Assembly (NCBI RefSeq): GCF_008905045.1 | Contig: NZ_VWMY01000026.1 | Coordinates: forward strand, 92,085 to 125,138 | Reading direction: 5' to 3' | Length of the DNA stretch: 33,054 nucleotides | From: Streptomyces albicerus | GTDB lineage: Bacteria; Actinomycetota; Actinomycetes; Streptomycetales; Streptomycetaceae | Program-made: the position numbers and the translations under genes | Shown here: piece after piece, positions 30,453 to 33,054 of the stretch | Layout: every line of letters starts with the position of its first letter | How positions within the stretch are numbered: position 1 is the stretch's first letter | The notes under the pieces: model-generated | The model's database searches: none | Told to the model about the DNA's origin: nothing | The model's input: the letters and a program-made list of their open reading frames with translations, nothing else

Positions 30453-31286
30453 ATGACTTCACGCGTGGAACAGGAACACCGTGCACGTCACCGTCGCAGG
30501 ACCAGCCGGAAGCGCGCCGTCATCGGCGGCGTCTCCGCGTTGGCCCTGACCGGAGCCGCGATCGTCACCAGCACCATGATGTCGTCGGCGAGCGCCGCCA
30601 CCACCTGGCCGACCGCCAACGGCAGCGAGCCCGTCTCCAAGACAATCCCCGTGTCGGGGACCCGGGACGGCGGCATGAAGCGCTACTACGGCAGCGGCGA
30701 GCTGGCCGGTGACGGCCAGGAAGAGGGCCAGGACCCGATCTTCCGGCTCGCCGACGGCGCGACGCTCAAGAACGTCATCATCGGCAAACCCGGCGCCGAC
30801 GGCATCCACTGCCAGGGCAGCTGCAATCTGCAGAACGTCTGGTGGGAGGACGTCGGCGAGGACGCCGCCACCTTCCGGGGCAGCAACTCCGCCGTCTTCA
30901 CCGTGTACGGCGGCGGGGCGAGGAAGGCCTCCGACAAGGTCTTCCAGCACAACGGCGGCGGCAAGCTCGTCGTCTCCAAGTTCGCGGTCCAGGACTTCAA
31001 GACCCTGTACCGCTCCTGCGGCAACTGCGGGACGCAGTACAAGCGCACCTCGATCTTCAACACCATCGAGGTGACCGCGCCGGGTTCGCGGCTGGTCGGC
31101 ATCAACACCAACTACGGCGACACCGCGGCCCTGCGCAACATCACCATCATCGGCGACAGCGGCAAGAAGATCGTGCCGTGCCAGAAGTACATCGGCAACA
31201 ACACCGGTGCCGAGCCGCCGACGAACGGTTCCGGTCCGGACGGAACGCACTGCAACTACACGGCATCCGACATCACCTACCGGTAG
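30453..31286 (+). CDS. Secreted pectate lyase, PL3 family
   Basis: This 277-residue protein begins with a very basic N region (RRRTSRKR), a hydrophobic core and an ASA-A cleavage site near residue 49, so it is exported. The mature domain is a right-handed parallel beta helix of the PL3 type: GDGQEEGQDPIFRLADGATL, NVIIGKPGADGIHCQGSCNL, VWWEDVGEDAATFRG, then the Lys/Arg-rich FAVQDFKTLYRSCGNCG and the end CNYTASDITYR. The Asp/Glu-rich WEDVGEDA segment binds calcium in this family. It would cleave pectate (unesterified polygalacturonan) by beta-elimination. AAGGA is upstream of ATG 30453. Confidence 0.93.
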   Translation: MTSRVEQEHRARHRRRTSRKRAVIGGVSALALTGAAIVTSTMMSSASAATTWPTANGSEPVSKTIPVSGTRDGGMKRYYGSGELAGDGQEEGQDPIFRLADGATLKNVIIGKPGADGIHCQGSCNLQNVWWEDVGEDAATFRGSNSAVFTVYGGGARKASDKVFQHNGGGKLVVSKFAVQDFKTLYRSCGNCGTQYKRTSIFNTIEVTAPGSRLVGINTNYGDTAALRNITIIGDSGKKIVPCQKYIGNNTGAEPPTNGSGPDGTHCNYTASDITYR

Positions 31287-31333
31287 TTGATCTCTCAGGC
31301 ACATCATCGCGCACCAGTGACGGAGCACCCCCC

Positions 31334-33013
31334 TTGAGCACGCACAAGAGACATCTGACCCGTCGCCGTCTGCTGGCCGCCTCCGCCGTGGGCGTGGCCG
31401 GCACCGGCGCGGCGGTCGCGGCCGGTACCGGCCTCCTGTCCTCGGCGTCGGCCGCGACCTTCGGGTACACCGACGACGGCTCCAACTATGTGATCGACAC
31501 CGGCGCCTCGCTGGTCTTCAAGGTCTCCAAGTCGACCGGCGACATCAACTCCCTTGTCCACAAAGGCAAGGAGTACGAGGGCTTCGAGGGCAAGCACTCG
31601 CACGTCGAGACCGGGCTGGGCGCCTCGACGGTCACCGTCAAGCAGTCAGGATCGACGATCCTGGTGAAGGTCGCGCACGGGTCGATCACCCAGTGGATCG
31701 CCGCCCGCAGCGGCCAGAACAACGTCTACCTGTGGACGAACAAGGCGGACTCGTCCTTCACGGCGACCCGGTTCATCGTCCGCCTCAAGCCCGGCATCTT
31801 CCCGAACTCCGACCCCGACGCCTGGACGTCGTCCGACAAGACCATCGAGGCGTCCGACGTCTTCTCCCGCTCGGACGGCACGACACGCTCCAAGCACTAC
31901 TCGGGCAAGCGCGTCATCGACTACGACTACATCGGCTACGCCAACGGCTCGGCCGCGCTGTGGCTGGTGCGCTCCAACCACGAGAAGGCGTCGGGCGGGC
32001 CGTTCTACCGTTCGCTGCTGCGGCACACCAACTCCACCAGTGCCGCGCTCTACGAGATCCTGCACTACAACCAGTCGCAGACCGAGCCCGAGCGGTACGG
32101 GCTGCAGGGCCCGTACGTGCTGAGCTTCACGGACGGCGGCGCGCCCTCCTCGTCGCTGTTCCACGCGAGCCTCGACACCTCCTGGGTGGACGGTCTCGGC
32201 ATCACCGGCTGGGTCGGCAAGTCCGGGCGCGGCCGGGTGGCGGGCGTCGGGCTCAAGGGCATGGACGCGGACTACGCGTACACCGTCGGCTTCGCCAACT
32301 CCGCCGCCCAGTACTGGGCGAAGACCGCTTCCGGCACGGGTGCCTTCTCGTGCCCGGGGATGCTCCCGGGCACGTACACGCTCACCGTCCACAAGGGCGA
32401 ACTCGCCGTCCACACCCGGGAGGTGACGGTGAGCGCGGGCGGCACGACCACGCTCAACAGAATCACCATCGGCAACGATCCGAGCACCGCGAACACCATC
32501 TGGCGGCTCGGCGACTGGGACGGCACCCCCGGCGAGTTCAAGAACGCGAAGCTGATGACGTACGCGCATCCGTCCGACGGACGCGCCGCGAAGTGGACCG
32601 GCAACGTCGTCATCGGCAGCGGTGGCGAGGCCGCGTCCTTCCCGGCGTACATGTGGAAGGACGTCAACGACGGCATCCTCGTCTACTTCAAACTGACCGC
32701 CGCACAGGCCGCCGCCGCGCACACCCTGCGCGTCGGTGTGACCAACGCCTACATCAACGGGCGTCCACGCGTGACCGTCAACGACTGGGTGTCGGCGATC
32801 CCCTCGCCCCCCTCACAGCCCTCGACGCGGTCCCTCACGACGGGCTCCTACCGGGGCAACAACCACACCTTCACCTACAACGTGCCGGCGAGCGCCTGGC
32901 AGTCGGACCCCAGCCAGTACAACATCCTGAAGCTGAACATCATCAGCGGCTCAACCGGCGCGGCCTTCCTCAGCCCGGGCACATCGTTCGACTGCATAGA
33001 CCTACTGGCCTGA
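31334..33013 (+). CDS. Secreted rhamnogalacturonan lyase, PL4-like
   Basis: This ~559-residue enzyme starts at TTG 31334 with GGAG 8 bp upstream. It carries a twin-arginine signal (LTRRRLLAASAVG) ending in ASA-A, so it is probably exported folded by Tat. The three-domain PL4 layout is visible: an N-terminal beta sandwich (residues ~45-310, with SKHYSGKRVIDYDYIGY, where the Lys is the candidate base, and LLRHTNSTSAALYEILHYNQ), an fn3-like part (AFSCPGMLPGTYTLTVHKGE), and a C-terminal carbohydrate-binding-like part (TIWRLGDWDGTPGEFKNAKL). It would cut rhamnogalacturonan I backbones, complementing the pectate lyase 47 bp upstream. The His expected in fungal enzymes before QTE appears as Gln here. 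Confidence 0.9.
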   Translation: MSTHKRHLTRRRLLAASAVGVAGTGAAVAAGTGLLSSASAATFGYTDDGSNYVIDTGASLVFKVSKSTGDINSLVHKGKEYEGFEGKHSHVETGLGASTVTVKQSGSTILVKVAHGSITQWIAARSGQNNVYLWTNKADSSFTATRFIVRLKPGIFPNSDPDAWTSSDKTIEASDVFSRSDGTTRSKHYSGKRVIDYDYIGYANGSAALWLVRSNHEKASGGPFYRSLLRHTNSTSAALYEILHYNQSQTEPERYGLQGPYVLSFTDGGAPSSSLFHASLDTSWVDGLGITGWVGKSGRGRVAGVGLKGMDADYAYTVGFANSAAQYWAKTASGTGAFSCPGMLPGTYTLTVHKGELAVHTREVTVSAGGTTTLNRITIGNDPSTANTIWRLGDWDGTPGEFKNAKLMTYAHPSDGRAAKWTGNVVIGSGGEAASFPAYMWKDVNDGILVYFKLTAAQAAAAHTLRVGVTNAYINGRPRVTVNDWVSAIPSPPSQPSTRSLTTGSYRGNNHTFTYNVPASAWQSDPSQYNILKLNIISGSTGAAFLSPGTSFDCIDLLA

Positions 33014-33027
33014 GCCCCGCCCCCCGC

Positions 33028-33053
33028 CCCCGCGCCCCGTAAGGGGCGCGGGG
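33028..33053 (+). terminator. GC-rich hairpin after the rhamnogalacturonan lyase gene
   Basis: CCCCGCGCCCC (33028-33038) pairs with GGGGCGCGGGG (33043-33053) across GTAA. It starts 15 bp after the stop and belongs to the same repeat family as 19368-19408 and 27089-27108. The window ends one base later, so any extension is not visible. Confidence 0.85.
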
Positions 33054-33054
33054 C

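Noticed and set aside
1..33054. tRNA, rRNA or a biosynthetic megasynthase cluster
   Set aside because: No cloverleaf or rRNA-like sequence and no polyketide or peptide synthase domain was seen in any frame.

Overview
The window comes from a high-GC actinomycete and almost certainly a Streptomyces. The support is the strong G/C third-position bias, many GTG starts, a complete ectABCD cluster, a mycothiol-type (MDMPI-like) anti-sigma protein, a rare TTA codon in a sigma factor gene, several SigE/ECF-type regulators, Tat- and Sec-secreted polysaccharide lyases, and copies of a GGGGCGCGGGG-type hairpin repeat that, from memory, is common between streptomycete genes.

Layout, left to right. (1) 1-3259: a carbohydrate ABC importer with lipoprotein binding protein (cut by the window edge) and two MalF/MalG-type permeases; no ATPase is present. 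(2) 3269-8845: an insertion-scarred island. It holds a 132-codon orphan, two decayed copies of one transposase family in the same orientation, a 5'-truncated IS630-type transposase and the tail of a lost GNAT acetyltransferase. A RibD/DHFR-like reductase and a beta-propeller-like protein survive between them. (3) 8979-15076: a GNAT enzyme, a FrnE/DsbA-like oxidoreductase, a class V aminotransferase fold protein, an ECF-like sigma factor followed by a zinc-finger anti-sigma protein fused to a mycothiol-dependent-isomerase fold, and a MarR regulator divergent from an Old Yellow Enzyme reductase. Several of these deal with thiols, redox state or electrophiles. (4) 15141-18323 (minus strand): ectA-ectB-ectC-ectD for ectoine and 5-hydroxyectoine, with a 405-bp AT-richer leader. 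(5) 18729-22384: a DUF1349-like protein, an aldehyde dehydrogenase divergent from an IclR regulator, and a GNAT enzyme coupled to the IclR gene. (6) 22499-25400: a translationally coupled membrane protein, histidine kinase and NarL-type response regulator; the response regulator ends in a 17-bp tandem repeat that makes a chain of ATGA-linked mini-ORFs. (7) 25501-28618: a class B penicillin-binding protein facing an NCS2/AzgA-type purine permease across a long inverted repeat. (8) 28901-33013: a SigE-family sigma factor, a coupled membrane protein that looks like its anti-sigma factor with a large extracellular domain, a PL3-type pectate lyase and a PL4-type rhamnogalacturonan lyase.

The most interesting candidate system is region 8. 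A sigma factor and a membrane-spanning partner with an outside domain sit directly before two secreted pectin-degrading enzymes, which would suit a polysaccharide-sensing switch similar in logic to clostridial SigI/RsgI. Second is the sigma/anti-sigma pair at 11549-13244, where the sigma gene carries an in-frame TTA (bldA-type control) and the anti-sigma protein keeps both its zinc-binding motif and the His/Glu/His metal site of a mycothiol-dependent enzyme. All function calls rest on reading the sequence and remembered family features; no database search was run.
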